From the NCBI GenBank assembly GCA_947459245.1, contig CANHCV010000004.1, positions 1-64,000 of the forward strand: DNA of 64,000 bases. The letters are read 5' to 3'. Numbering within the stretch: position 1 is the stretch's first letter; every line of letters starts with the position of its first letter. The notes beneath the pieces were generated by a model that saw only the letters and a program-made list of their open reading frames with translations, made no database searches and was not told the DNA's origin. This DNA is from Bacteroidota bacterium (GTDB lineage Bacteria > Bacteroidota > Bacteroidia > UBA7662 > CANHCV01). Below, one piece after another: positions 47,963 to 57,177 of this stretch. The translations under genes were made by a program, and so were the position numbers.

Positions 47963-50566
47963 GTGGCAAAATCCCCCGGTAAAAGTGGAAAAACTCCGCT
48001 CATGGAGCAGTACGAGCAAATCAAATCCCAACACCCTGGGACCATTTTGCTGTTTCGCGTCGGTGATTTCTACGAAACCTTTGGTGAGGACGCCATTCTC
48101 GCAGCCGATATTCTTGGGATAGTTCTAACAAAACGGGGAAACGGATCTGCCACCGAGGTTGCTTTAGCCGGCTTCCCGCACCATTCCTTGGAGGTTTATT
48201 TGCCCAAACTCGTTCGTGCGGGCCAACGCGTTGCCGTTTGCGAACAACTCGAAGATCCCAAAGAAACCAAAACCATTGTGAAGCGCGGAGTAACAGAATT
48301 GGTTACGCCTGGAACCTCACTGTCCGATCATTTACTTCACCACAAGAAAAATAATTACCTCGCGGCACTTTCATTCTGGGAAAACGAAATTGGATTGGCA
48401 TTGGCCGATGTTTCTACCGGTGAATTCATGGTTGTTTCTGGAAAACCTTCCAGCATCGAGGCCATCATTCAATCGTACCAACCGGCAGAAATCATCTTCC
48501 CAAAATCAAAATCTGCCGAACTCGCCCAATTGCAAGCCCATCGGTATTACCACCATCCTCTCGACGATTGGGCTTTTCGAACCGATTTTACCTACGAACG
48601 TTTAACCCGACATTTTCAAACCCAATCCTTGAAAGGGTTTGGAATTGAGGAAGATGTGGCTTCCATCATCGCTTGCGGAATTGTTCTGTATTACCTCGAA
48701 GAAACCCGGCATCCCAATTTGGCTCACCTCAAAGGGATTTCAAAAATTCATCCCCTCGATTACCTTTTCCTCGATCGTTTTTCCATTCGGAATTTGGAAT
48801 TGATGGAAAACCCTCAATCGGAAGGTCGGTCCTTTGTGGAGGTTTTAGATGCAACAAAAACCCCCATGGGAGCACGAATGTTGCGGAAGTGGACCTTGTT
48901 TCCATTGAAAGATTTGGAACAAATTCGATTCCGTCATTCCATCGTTTCTTCTTTTATTCAGCATAAAAAATGGTCCAAACAGGTTTCCGAAATTCTTCAA
49001 GAAATGGGAGATTTGGAACGGCTCATTGGGAAATCGGCAACCGGAAGAATCAATCCTCGGGAATTGGTTCAATTGAAAAGATCGGTTGAATTATTGCCAA
49101 AGGTTCAAAAATGCCTTTCTGAAATCAACGGAATAGAGGTGAAAACCTTGGCAAATCAACTTACCGATCAATCAGAATTCCTGCATCATTTAAAAACCTG
49201 GTTGAACGAAGATGCTCCGGCTCAGTTGGTTAAAGGTGGAGTTATTTCCAAAGGAATATCGGCTGAATTGGATGAACTGCGAAGTCTTTCCAATTCAGGG
49301 AAGGATTATTTGATTCAAATTCAACAAAGAGAAATCCAACAAACGGGAATTTCTAGTTTGAAAATTAGCTTTAACAGCGTTTTTGGTTACTATTTGGAAG
49401 TAACTCATACCCATAAAGACAAAGTGCCTGAAACATGGATCAGGAAACAAACGTTGGTGAACGCAGAACGCTACGTTACCCCTGAATTGAAGGAATACGA
49501 AGAGAAAATTCTTGGGGCTCAATCGAAAATTGAAGTCTTGGAAGCACGTCTATTCCAAGAGTTGGTTCAATTCGTTAATCAGTTCATTCCTGCCTTGCAG
49601 CAAAATGCAAAAGTGATTGCTACCGCAGATGTTTTGTTGGGCTTTGCTCAGCTTTCAGTTGAAAGAAAATACATACAGCCCACTGTAGATGAGTCGTATG
49701 AATTGGAGATCAAAGGTGGGCGTCACCCGGTGATTGAACAATTTTTACCCCACGGCAAAGACTACATTCCCAATGATGTTTTTTTAGATCATGAAACCCA
49801 ACAAATCATGATCATTACTGGGCCAAACATGGCAGGAAAGTCGGCCTTGCTTCGGCAAACCGCATTGATTGTGATGATGGCCCAAATGGGTTGTTTCGTT
49901 CCCGCCACTTCTGCCAAATTGGGCATTGTTGATAAGATTTTTACCCGGGTAGGCGCAAGCGATAATCAAGCTTTCGGCGAGTCAACATTCATGGTTGAAA
50001 TGAATGAAACAGCCGCTATTTTGAACAATATTTCGGCAAGAAGCTTGATCCTTCTCGATGAAATCGGAAGAGGAACCTCCACCTACGATGGAATTTCCAT
50101 TGCTTGGGCCATTGCCGAATTTCTGCATCAACAACCCATTCATCGAGCAAAAACATTGTTTGCAACCCATTACCACGAATTGAATGAAATGGAAGGGCAG
50201 TTCGAACGAATCAAAAATTACAACGTTTCCGTAAAAGAGGTGGGAAATCAAATAGTTTTTGTTCGAAAATTGCAAAGAGGTGGCTCAGAACACAGTTTCG
50301 GAATTCATGTAGCCAAATTAGCCGGTATTCCCGCCGAAGTCGTTGCGCGTTCCGAAGATATCCTTCGCGATTTAGAAAGCCATCGCAGCCAAAATGGAAA
50401 ACGTACGGTTTCAAAAAAATCTTCCGAGTGGCAAATGAACCTCTTTCAAACCTCCGATCCACAGCTGGAAGAAATAAGGAAAGCCCTCGAACAAATCGAC
50501 CCCAATGCCATCACACCGATGGATGCTTTGTTTACCCTGCATCAGTTGAAGCAAATCCTGAAATAG
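47963..50566 (+). CDS. mutS: DNA mismatch repair protein MutS
   Basis: GTG start; 'TPLMEQYEQIKSQHPGTILLFRVGDFYETFGEDA', 'TGPNMAGKSALLRQTALI', 'DEIGRGTSTYDG'. Confidence 0.97.
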   Translation: MAKSPGKSGKTPLMEQYEQIKSQHPGTILLFRVGDFYETFGEDAILAADILGIVLTKRGNGSATEVALAGFPHHSLEVYLPKLVRAGQRVAVCEQLEDPKETKTIVKRGVTELVTPGTSLSDHLLHHKKNNYLAALSFWENEIGLALADVSTGEFMVVSGKPSSIEAIIQSYQPAEIIFPKSKSAELAQLQAHRYYHHPLDDWAFRTDFTYERLTRHFQTQSLKGFGIEEDVASIIACGIVLYYLEETRHPNLAHLKGISKIHPLDYLFLDRFSIRNLELMENPQSEGRSFVEVLDATKTPMGARMLRKWTLFPLKDLEQIRFRHSIVSSFIQHKKWSKQVSEILQEMGDLERLIGKSATGRINPRELVQLKRSVELLPKVQKCLSEINGIEVKTLANQLTDQSEFLHHLKTWLNEDAPAQLVKGGVISKGISAELDELRSLSNSGKDYLIQIQQREIQQTGISSLKISFNSVFGYYLEVTHTHKDKVPETWIRKQTLVNAERYVTPELKEYEEKILGAQSKIEVLEARLFQELVQFVNQFIPALQQNAKVIATADVLLGFAQLSVERKYIQPTVDESYELEIKGGRHPVIEQFLPHGKDYIPNDVFLDHETQQIMIITGPNMAGKSALLRQTALIVMMAQMGCFVPATSAKLGIVDKIFTRVGASDNQAFGESTFMVEMNETAAILNNISARSLILLDEIGRGTSTYDGISIAWAIAEFLHQQPIHRAKTLFATHYHELNEMEGQFERIKNYNVSVKEVGNQIVFVRKLQRGGSEHSFGIHVAKLAGIPAEVVARSEDILRDLESHRSQNGKRTVSKKSSEWQMNLFQTSDPQLEEIRKALEQIDPNAITPMDALFTLHQLKQILK

Positions 50567-50577
50567 TCGTATATTTG
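50546..50577 (+). promoter_or_regulatory. Bacteroidota-type promoter (TTG -N21- TATATTTG)
   Basis: TTG 50546-50548, TATATTTG 50570-50577, upstream of the MarR gene. Confidence 0.65.
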
Positions 50578-50586
50578 TACCTACAA
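50575..50586. promoter_or_regulatory. Candidate MarR operator TTGTA-CC-TACAA overlapping the -7 box
   Basis: Perfect 5-bp inverted repeat with 2-bp spacer just upstream of the MarR start (50597). Confidence 0.45.
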
Positions 50587-50596
50587 CAATAGGGGC

Positions 50597-51046
50597 ATGC
50601 GCATCGAAGAGGAAATCAAACAAAGTCAATTTGAAGATGCTTACCACAAAATGGTGGTAAACGTGATGTTTACAGCCCGATTCATTGAGTTGAAGTTTGA
50701 GCGAATTTTCAAAAAACACGGTCTTACCTCGCAGCAATACAACGTTTTGCGCATCCTTCGCGGACAATTTCCCCAGCCGATTTGCGCAGGTGATGTTCTG
50801 TCTCGCATGTTGGACCAAAGCAGCAACATCACCCGATTGATGGAAAAACTCTTGCAAAAAGGATTGGTGGAACGAAAAATCAATGAAACCAATCGGCGAA
50901 TGCACGATATTTCCATCACCGAAAAAGGACTTTCCCTTTTAGAAATGATCTCACCCGATTTCAACGAACTGATGTTGGGATACCAGAATATTTCTTCCGA
51001 CGAAGCTGAAAACGTAAGCGATCTTCTCGATCAATTTCGAGGATAA
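50597..51046 (+). CDS. MarR family transcriptional regulator
   Basis: Winged-helix pattern 'LTSQQYNVLRILRGQ...SNITRLMEKLLQKGLVERKINETNRRMHDISITEKG'. Confidence 0.92.
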   Translation: MRIEEEIKQSQFEDAYHKMVVNVMFTARFIELKFERIFKKHGLTSQQYNVLRILRGQFPQPICAGDVLSRMLDQSSNITRLMEKLLQKGLVERKINETNRRMHDISITEKGLSLLEMISPDFNELMLGYQNISSDEAENVSDLLDQFRG

Positions 51047-51087
51047 AACATTTCTAGCTCATTTCGTGTTTCTGAAAGAAAAGAAAC

Positions 51088-51765
51088 ATGAATTATTTAG
51101 TGGTAGGTGCATCGAGCGGTATTGGATCTGAAGTTGCAAATTTTTTAGTGAATGAAGGCCATCAAGTCTTTACCGCACAACGCAGAATGGTTGAAGGATT
51201 GCCCCACATTCCTTTTGATGCAACTCAACCCAATTTCGATTTTTCTGCGTTGCCGGATGAGTTGCACGGGGTTGTTTATGCGCCGGGAACCATTTTGTTA
51301 AAACCCTTTCATCGCTTTAGCATGGAAGATTTTCAAAACGATTTTCAAGTGAATGTGTTGGGTGCCGTTCACGTTTTACAAGCTTGTTTACCCAAATTAA
51401 AGAAAGCCAACGGAGCCAATGTGGTGTTGTTTAGTTCGGTTGCAGCACAAATGGGAATGGGTTTTCATGCATCGATCGCTGCCGCAAAATCGGCCGTTGA
51501 AGGATTAACGCGTTCCTTGGCGGCAGAATGGGCTCCTGCCCAAATCAAAGTGAACGCCATAGCTCCATCGTTAACGAATACACCTTTGGCTTCGCCCTTG
51601 TTAAGCACACCCGAAAAAATGGAGGCCTCTGCTAAACGCCATCCATTGGGTAGGGTAGGAGAGAGCGGTGATTTAGCCCAAGCCGTTCAGTTCCTTCTTC
51701 AACCGAATTTGTGGATGACCGGAACCGTTCTTCAAGTGGACGGTGGACTAGGAAATACGAAATAA
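51088..51765 (+). CDS. SDR family oxidoreductase
   Basis: 'YLVVGASSGIGSEVANFLVNEGHQV', 'WMTGTVLQVDGGLG'. Confidence 0.92.
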   Translation: MNYLVVGASSGIGSEVANFLVNEGHQVFTAQRRMVEGLPHIPFDATQPNFDFSALPDELHGVVYAPGTILLKPFHRFSMEDFQNDFQVNVLGAVHVLQACLPKLKKANGANVVLFSSVAAQMGMGFHASIAAAKSAVEGLTRSLAAEWAPAQIKVNAIAPSLTNTPLASPLLSTPEKMEASAKRHPLGRVGESGDLAQAVQFLLQPNLWMTGTVLQVDGGLGNTK

Positions 51766-51794
51766 AAAAAGGGGTTGAAATCAGCCCCTTTTTT
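51764..51794. terminator. Bidirectional Rho-independent terminator between convergent genes
   Basis: AAAAAAAGGGGTTGA-AA-TCAGCCCCTTTTTT. Confidence 0.88.
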
Positions 51795-51803
51795 ATTATT
51801 TGT

Positions 51804-52919
51804 TTATACCGCTGGTTTCCCAAGCTGCTTTTCTAACTCTTTCGCGATTTCTTCTCCCCTTAAATTCTTGGCAATGATTTTTCCATTGGGATCCAAAAGG
51901 AAGTTTTGAGGAATGAAATTCACTCCATAAACCTTTGCAGGTTCACATCTCCAACCCTTCAAATCACTCACATGAATCCATGGTAAGTTATCTTGTTGAA
52001 CGGCTTCTGCCCATGCGGCTTTATCTTCGTCCAAACTCACGCCATAAATTTCAAAATTCTTGTCGTGGTACATGGAATAAGCCAAAACAACATTTGGATT
52101 TTCTCTTCGGCAGGGTCCGCACCAAGAAGCCCAAAAATCTACCAATACATATTTTCCACGCAAAGAACTCAACTTAATTTTTTCGCCTTTTAAGTTGGGC
52201 AATTCGATATCTGGTGCCACAGCACCCATTTCTGTTCTTTTGTAGGCATCAATCAAGTCTTTAATTTTCTTGCCATAACGGGACTTTTGAGCATCTGCTC
52301 CAAATCCGGCGTAGAATTGCTCCATTTCTTTGGGAGTGGCATCCATGAAGTTTTCATACGTAAGCAATGCTGCCACGATGGAATTTTTATTCTTCCCAAT
52401 GAAACTTTTGATGTTATTCAACCGCTGGTTATTCAACGATTCTCCGATGCGAGCAATGGAATCCATCAATCCGTAATTGCTGCTTTCCTGGGCCATTTGG
52501 TAGTACATGCCCAATTCTTGCATTTGATTTTCAATTTTATAAACCGATTCTTGGTACTGGTGATAAACATCGTGGGTAGGAGATCCTGTAACGGATAATT
52601 TCTCCAAAGAATCCAAACTTCCACTTACGTTCATAAGGCTGTTTTCTACAAATAGAGGAAAAGAAACGTCTTTTCTCAAAAACATGATTTGGAAACGAGA
52701 TGGTTCGTCTACGGTTCCTTCCAAAACCACTTTTCCATCTGCACCGGCAATAACCGTATCAATTCTAGATGAATCTGCCACCGGCAATTGAACCAAAACC
52801 GTATCACCTTCTTTGGCTCCAGTGGCCTCAATGGTCACTTCATAACCACCTCCACCGCAAGAGGCCAATAACGCTGTTAAACCAATTCCAAAACAGCCAT
52901 TTAAAATCCAATTTTTCAT
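51804..52919 (-). CDS. TlpA-like thiol:disulfide lipoprotein with DUF4369-like N-terminus
   Basis: Lipobox LLASCGG; 'LRGKYVLVDFWASWCGPCRRENPNVV'. Confidence 0.9.
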   Translation of the reverse strand: MKNWILNGCFGIGLTALLASCGGGGYEVTIEATGAKEGDTVLVQLPVADSSRIDTVIAGADGKVVLEGTVDEPSRFQIMFLRKDVSFPLFVENSLMNVSGSLDSLEKLSVTGSPTHDVYHQYQESVYKIENQMQELGMYYQMAQESSNYGLMDSIARIGESLNNQRLNNIKSFIGKNKNSIVAALLTYENFMDATPKEMEQFYAGFGADAQKSRYGKKIKDLIDAYKRTEMGAVAPDIELPNLKGEKIKLSSLRGKYVLVDFWASWCGPCRRENPNVVLAYSMYHDKNFEIYGVSLDEDKAAWAEAVQQDNLPWIHVSDLKGWRCEPAKVYGVNFIPQNFLLDPNGKIIAKNLRGEEIAKELEKQLGKPAV

Positions 52920-52921
52920 GT

Positions 52922-53665
52922 TTAAATATTTTTTGTCAAAGATAGAATATTTTTCACCCGTTCGGAATCCGTTCTTTGGTAAGAATATTCACCACCAAAA
53001 TCGGGTTTCCCCATAAAAACTCCTTCTTTTTCGAAGGTCATTTCACTTTTTTCAGACGTTCGTAGCGAAACATGAACGTGCTTGCATCCAGTTTCTTTAA
53101 GAATTTTGGCAACATTCGTTTCGTCAATTCCACTTCCCGGCATGATTTGAATTCGATTCCCAAATGATTTTTGCAAATCGGTGAGCAAATCAATTCCATC
53201 CATCGCTTTGTTCGAACCTCCCGAACTCAAAACTCGTATAAAACCAAGAGATGCCAGTGATTCCACGGTTTCCAATGGATCTCTGCTCATGTCCACAGCT
53301 CGGTGAAATGCCCAAGGCAAAGTTGGTCCTTCTTTCATCAATGCTTTTAAAAAAGCGATGTCCAATTCTCCATTGCTCAACAAAGCACCGGTTACCATTC
53401 CTTGAATGGGTAATTTTTTGAGGTAGAAAACATCTCGAAGCATGCTTTCTTTTTCTTCAGATTGGAAGAGGAAATCTCCACCTCTCGGACGTAGTATGGG
53501 CCAGATTTCGATTTTTGGGATTTTCGTGCAAATTTCTACGGTTCCGATCGATGGAGTGGTTCCACCTTCTCCCAAATTATCGCAAAGTTCAACCCGTTTG
53601 GCTCCGCCTTTGGCGGCTTCTTGGGTACTTCGAAACCCATTGGAACAAATTTCTACCTCAATCAT
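52922..53665 (-). CDS. cutC: Copper homeostasis protein CutC
   Basis: 'EVEICSNGFRSTQEAAKGGAKRVELCDNLGEGGTTPS', 'ILSSGGSNKAMDGI', 'IMPGSGIDETNV'. Confidence 0.92.
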   Translation of the reverse strand: MIEVEICSNGFRSTQEAAKGGAKRVELCDNLGEGGTTPSIGTVEICTKIPKIEIWPILRPRGGDFLFQSEEKESMLRDVFYLKKLPIQGMVTGALLSNGELDIAFLKALMKEGPTLPWAFHRAVDMSRDPLETVESLASLGFIRVLSSGGSNKAMDGIDLLTDLQKSFGNRIQIMPGSGIDETNVAKILKETGCKHVHVSLRTSEKSEMTFEKEGVFMGKPDFGGEYSYQRTDSERVKNILSLTKNI

Positions 53666-54648
53666 TAGTCGATGAGGTATTTGCCGGGGATCAACTCGGT
53701 TTTTTGAGCCGTTTTTACCGCATAGGAAAATCCTTTGTGAACGCAATAGGCGCCGTATTCTCCTTCTTTACTCACCGCAATAAATCCAACTTGAATGTCT
53801 TTAATTCGATGTTTTTGTCGTTTGTAAACCCGGTCAACGGCTTCTTTGCAGGCAGCTTCGGGCGATTTTCCTTGTCGCATTAATTCCACCACCAAATGAC
53901 TTCCAGCGATGCGTATAACTTCTTCACCGTGGCCGGTTGCTGTAGCACCTCCCACTTCTTCGTCTACAAACAAACCGGCTCCAATGATGGGCGAGTCTCC
54001 AATTCGGCCTCTCATTTTGAAAGCCATTCCGCTCGTGGTACAGGCCCCAGCCAATTTCCCAGCTTGGTCAATGGCCAACATGCCAATGGTGTCGTGGTTT
54101 TCAATGTTGATGATGGGTTTGTACTCGCTTTTTTTCAACCACTCTTTCCACGCTTTTTCCGATTCTGGAGTAAGTAGATTTTCTTTTTTAAATCCTTGTT
54201 GAAGAGCAAATTGCAAAGCCCCATCTCCCGTAAGAATCACGTGCGGTGTTTTCTCCATCACAGCCCGAGCTACGGAAACCGGATGAACAATGTTTTCCAA
54301 GGCGAGCACGGCTCCGCAAGCTCCATCTCCACGCATCACGCAAGCATCCAAGGTAACTCTTCCTTCCCGATCGGGGAATCCACCCAAACCCACGGTCATT
54401 TCTTTCGGGTCGGCCTCTGGGATCCAAACGCCTTGTTCTACTGCCGTAAGCGCATCTCCACCGGAAGAAAGAACATTCCAAGCTCCTTCGTTAGCGCCCA
54501 ACCCCATGTTCCAAGTAGAAATGACCAATGGAAAACTGTTCGAAGCGTTCCTTTTTTTCTTTTTTTCTTCTCCAAAAACGGTTGTTGAATTGGAAAGAAT
54601 TCCGGCTCCAGCGAGTCCGGCTAGTTTAATAAATGATTTGCGGTTCAT
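53665..54648 (-). CDS. Glycosylasparaginase / N4-(beta-N-acetylglucosaminyl)-L-asparaginase
   Basis: Twin-lysine/arginine-like signal 'MNRKSFIKLAGLAGAGIL'; 'NHDTIGMLAID' autocleavage/nucleophile Thr motif; 'GRIGDSPIIGAGLFVDEEVGGATATGHGEE'. Confidence 0.9.
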   Translation of the reverse strand: MNRKSFIKLAGLAGAGILSNSTTVFGEEKKKKRNASNSFPLVISTWNMGLGANEGAWNVLSSGGDALTAVEQGVWIPEADPKEMTVGLGGFPDREGRVTLDACVMRGDGACGAVLALENIVHPVSVARAVMEKTPHVILTGDGALQFALQQGFKKENLLTPESEKAWKEWLKKSEYKPIINIENHDTIGMLAIDQAGKLAGACTTSGMAFKMRGRIGDSPIIGAGLFVDEEVGGATATGHGEEVIRIAGSHLVVELMRQGKSPEAACKEAVDRVYKRQKHRIKDIQVGFIAVSKEGEYGAYCVHKGFSYAVKTAQKTELIPGKYLID

Positions 54649-55001
54649 GCGGTAAATTCGGTTGTGGTAGCAATTCCATGAATGGCGGGACGCAATTTAC
54701 GAACGGTTACGAAAACTTGTTGAGGGGAAAGGTTGAATGGAAGTAAATAGGCGTTTTTGATGGAAAAAGCCACTTCCTCTATGGTTTTTTTAGGAATAGC
54801 CATGTGGCTTTTTGCGATCGCAGAAATGCTTTCGTAATTGATGCTAGAGGTCAATTCGTCATCAATGCTGTTGGAAATGGGTAAAGAAAGTTCAACATCT
54901 ACCTCAAACCATCCACCACATTTCTGCTCTTCAGGGTAGAAACCATGAAAGGCAAAAAAACGAAGCCCTTTGACCCTCAAGATAGATTCTCTTTTTTCCA
55001 T
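54645..55001 (-). CDS. folB: Dihydroneopterin aldolase
   Basis: 'ILRVKGLRFFAFHGFYPEEQKCGGWFEVDVEL'. Confidence 0.88.
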   Translation of the reverse strand: MEKRESILRVKGLRFFAFHGFYPEEQKCGGWFEVDVELSLPISNSIDDELTSSINYESISAIAKSHMAIPKKTIEEVAFSIKNAYLLPFNLSPQQVFVTVRKLRPAIHGIATTTEFTA

Positions 55002-55071
55002 GTTCAAAGTTCTTGATTTTTAAGAACCAAAAAGCCAATTGTGCGTTTTATTTTTGCAAAAACTTTTCATT

Positions 55072-56250
55072 ATGAGAACCGATAATTTCGAAGCACCCGA
55101 TTATTACTTGTTGGACGAACTGCTAACCGATGAACATAAGTTGATTCGCGATTCTGTTCGGGCTTGGGTAAAAAAAGAACTTTCTCCCATCATTGAAGAT
55201 TACGCCCAACGTGCTGAGTTTCCTCGCCACATCATCAAGGGGCTAGGAGAAATTGGTGCATTTGGACCTGCTTTACCAGCCGAATACGGTTGTGGTGGTA
55301 TGGATCAAATTACCTATGGAATCATCATGCAAGAATTGGAACGCTGCGATTCCGGTATTCGTTCAACCGCATCCGTTCAAGGTTCTTTGGTAATGTATCC
55401 CATTTACAAGTACGGTTCTGAAGAACAACGCAAAAAGTATCTTCCTAAACTTGCTTCCGGTGAATGGATGGGATGTTTCGGACTTACCGAACCCGACCAC
55501 GGTTCAAATCCAGGTGGAATGACCACGAACATCAAAGACATGGGCGATCATTACTTGTTGAATGGGGCCAAAATGTGGATTTCAAACGCACCTTTCGCAG
55601 ATGTTGCTGTAGTTTGGGCCAAAAATGAAGAAGGACGCATCAAAGGAATCATTGTTGAGCGTGGAATGGAAGGATTTTCAACGCCCGAAACCCACAACAA
55701 ATGGTCGCTTCGCGCTTCCGCTACAGGAGAATTGGTTTTCGATAACGTAAAAGTTCCAAAGGAAAATCTTCTTCCCAACATTGAGGGATTGAAGGGGCCT
55801 TTGGGTTGCTTGGATTCTGCTCGTTACGGCATTGCGTGGGGAGTGGTTGGAGCGGCTATGGATTGTTACGATAGCGCTTTGAAATACTCTTTGCAGCGCG
55901 AACAGTTCGGAAAGCCCATTGCCTCTTTCCAATTGCAACAAAAGAAATTGGCTGAAATGGTGACCGAAATTACCAAAATGCAATTGATGGTTTGGCGCCT
56001 TGGAACCTTGAAAAACGATGACCGTGCTTCAACGGCGCAAATTTCCATGGCAAAACGCAATAACGTAGAGAAAGCCATGTGGATCGCTCGCGAAGCTCGC
56101 CAAATTCACGGCGGAATGGGAATTACCGGTGAATACCCCATCATGCGCCACATGATGAACTTGGAATCGGTGGTTACCTACGAAGGAACGCACGACATTC
56201 ACTTGTTGATTACCGGAATGGACATCACTGGAATTTCAGCTTTCCGTTAA
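55072..56250 (+). CDS. Acyl-CoA dehydrogenase (glutaryl-CoA dehydrogenase-like)
   Basis: 'CFGLTEPDHGSNPGGMTTNI', 'YSLQREQFGKPIASFQLQQKKLAEM', 'IHGGMGITGEYPIMRHMMNLESVVTYEGTHDIH'. Confidence 0.92.
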   Translation: MRTDNFEAPDYYLLDELLTDEHKLIRDSVRAWVKKELSPIIEDYAQRAEFPRHIIKGLGEIGAFGPALPAEYGCGGMDQITYGIIMQELERCDSGIRSTASVQGSLVMYPIYKYGSEEQRKKYLPKLASGEWMGCFGLTEPDHGSNPGGMTTNIKDMGDHYLLNGAKMWISNAPFADVAVVWAKNEEGRIKGIIVERGMEGFSTPETHNKWSLRASATGELVFDNVKVPKENLLPNIEGLKGPLGCLDSARYGIAWGVVGAAMDCYDSALKYSLQREQFGKPIASFQLQQKKLAEMVTEITKMQLMVWRLGTLKNDDRASTAQISMAKRNNVEKAMWIAREARQIHGGMGITGEYPIMRHMMNLESVVTYEGTHDIHLLITGMDITGISAFR

Positions 56251-57107
56251 TGAAACCGATATTTTTAAAAAGAGCGAAGGGGTTATTCTTCGCTCTTTTT
56301 GTTTCCCTTTTGGGAAAAGCGCAAACCCCCATTTTTGAAATATCCGGAAACGGATTAAGCAAACCATCGTATTTGATTGGAACCCTGCATTTAGGGTGCG
56401 AGGAATCAAAGTTGGTGCCGCCCAATTTCAGATCTTATTTGGTTAATTCGGAGGCCTTGGTTTTAGAGTTAAACCTGAAGAAGGTATCGGAACAAATCAA
56501 AATCACCACCAAAGCCATTGTGCCCAAAGAGCGTTCGTTGGATCTGCTGATGGGAGCTCGGTATTCTGAATTTAAAAGGGAAGTTCAACAACAGTACCAG
56601 TTGGATGTTGCGGCCTTTGAACGTTTTCATCCCATGATGACGACCTCGCTCTTGGCGGCTAAATTACTTCCGTGTTCCAAATCCAAAGGTTCAGAAACCA
56701 TTTTGATGGAAGTTGCCGATTCCATAAAGATTCCAGTCATGGGTTTGGAAACAGCCTCCGAACAAGCCAACATTCTTTTTTCGATTCCCGATTCGGAGGC
56801 CGTGCAATCACTTTGGGAAATGGGAACGAACCGAAGCAAGGCCCAGCACGATTGGGATGAACTCCAACGGGTTTTCGCCCTAGGTAACATCGATTCAATC
56901 GCGAAGTTCATCGAGGAATCGGATGAAATGAAGATGGACTTGGAAAAAATGCTGTTTCAACGCAACCGGAATTGGGCGAAAACCCTTCCGGCCCTGATGA
57001 AAAAGAAGTCGGTTTTCATTGCTGTTGGGGCCGGCCATCTCGGTGGTTCTCATGGTTTAGTGGCTTTACTTCGTGAAGCGGGTTACACGGTGGTGGAAAA
57101 ACAGTGA
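56250..57107 (+). CDS. TraB/GumN family protein
   Basis: 'SYLIGTLHLG', 'MGLETASEQANILFSIP', 'VFIAVGAGHLGGSHGLVALLREAGYTV'. Confidence 0.87.
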   Translation: MKPIFLKRAKGLFFALFVSLLGKAQTPIFEISGNGLSKPSYLIGTLHLGCEESKLVPPNFRSYLVNSEALVLELNLKKVSEQIKITTKAIVPKERSLDLLMGARYSEFKREVQQQYQLDVAAFERFHPMMTTSLLAAKLLPCSKSKGSETILMEVADSIKIPVMGLETASEQANILFSIPDSEAVQSLWEMGTNRSKAQHDWDELQRVFALGNIDSIAKFIEESDEMKMDLEKMLFQRNRNWAKTLPALMKKKSVFIAVGAGHLGGSHGLVALLREAGYTVVEKQ

Positions 57108-57177
57108 TTTAAAGAAACCGCAAAAAGTACTATCTTGGACTTTTAAAACCAATTCGGGCCATTCAAATGACCCCTTA

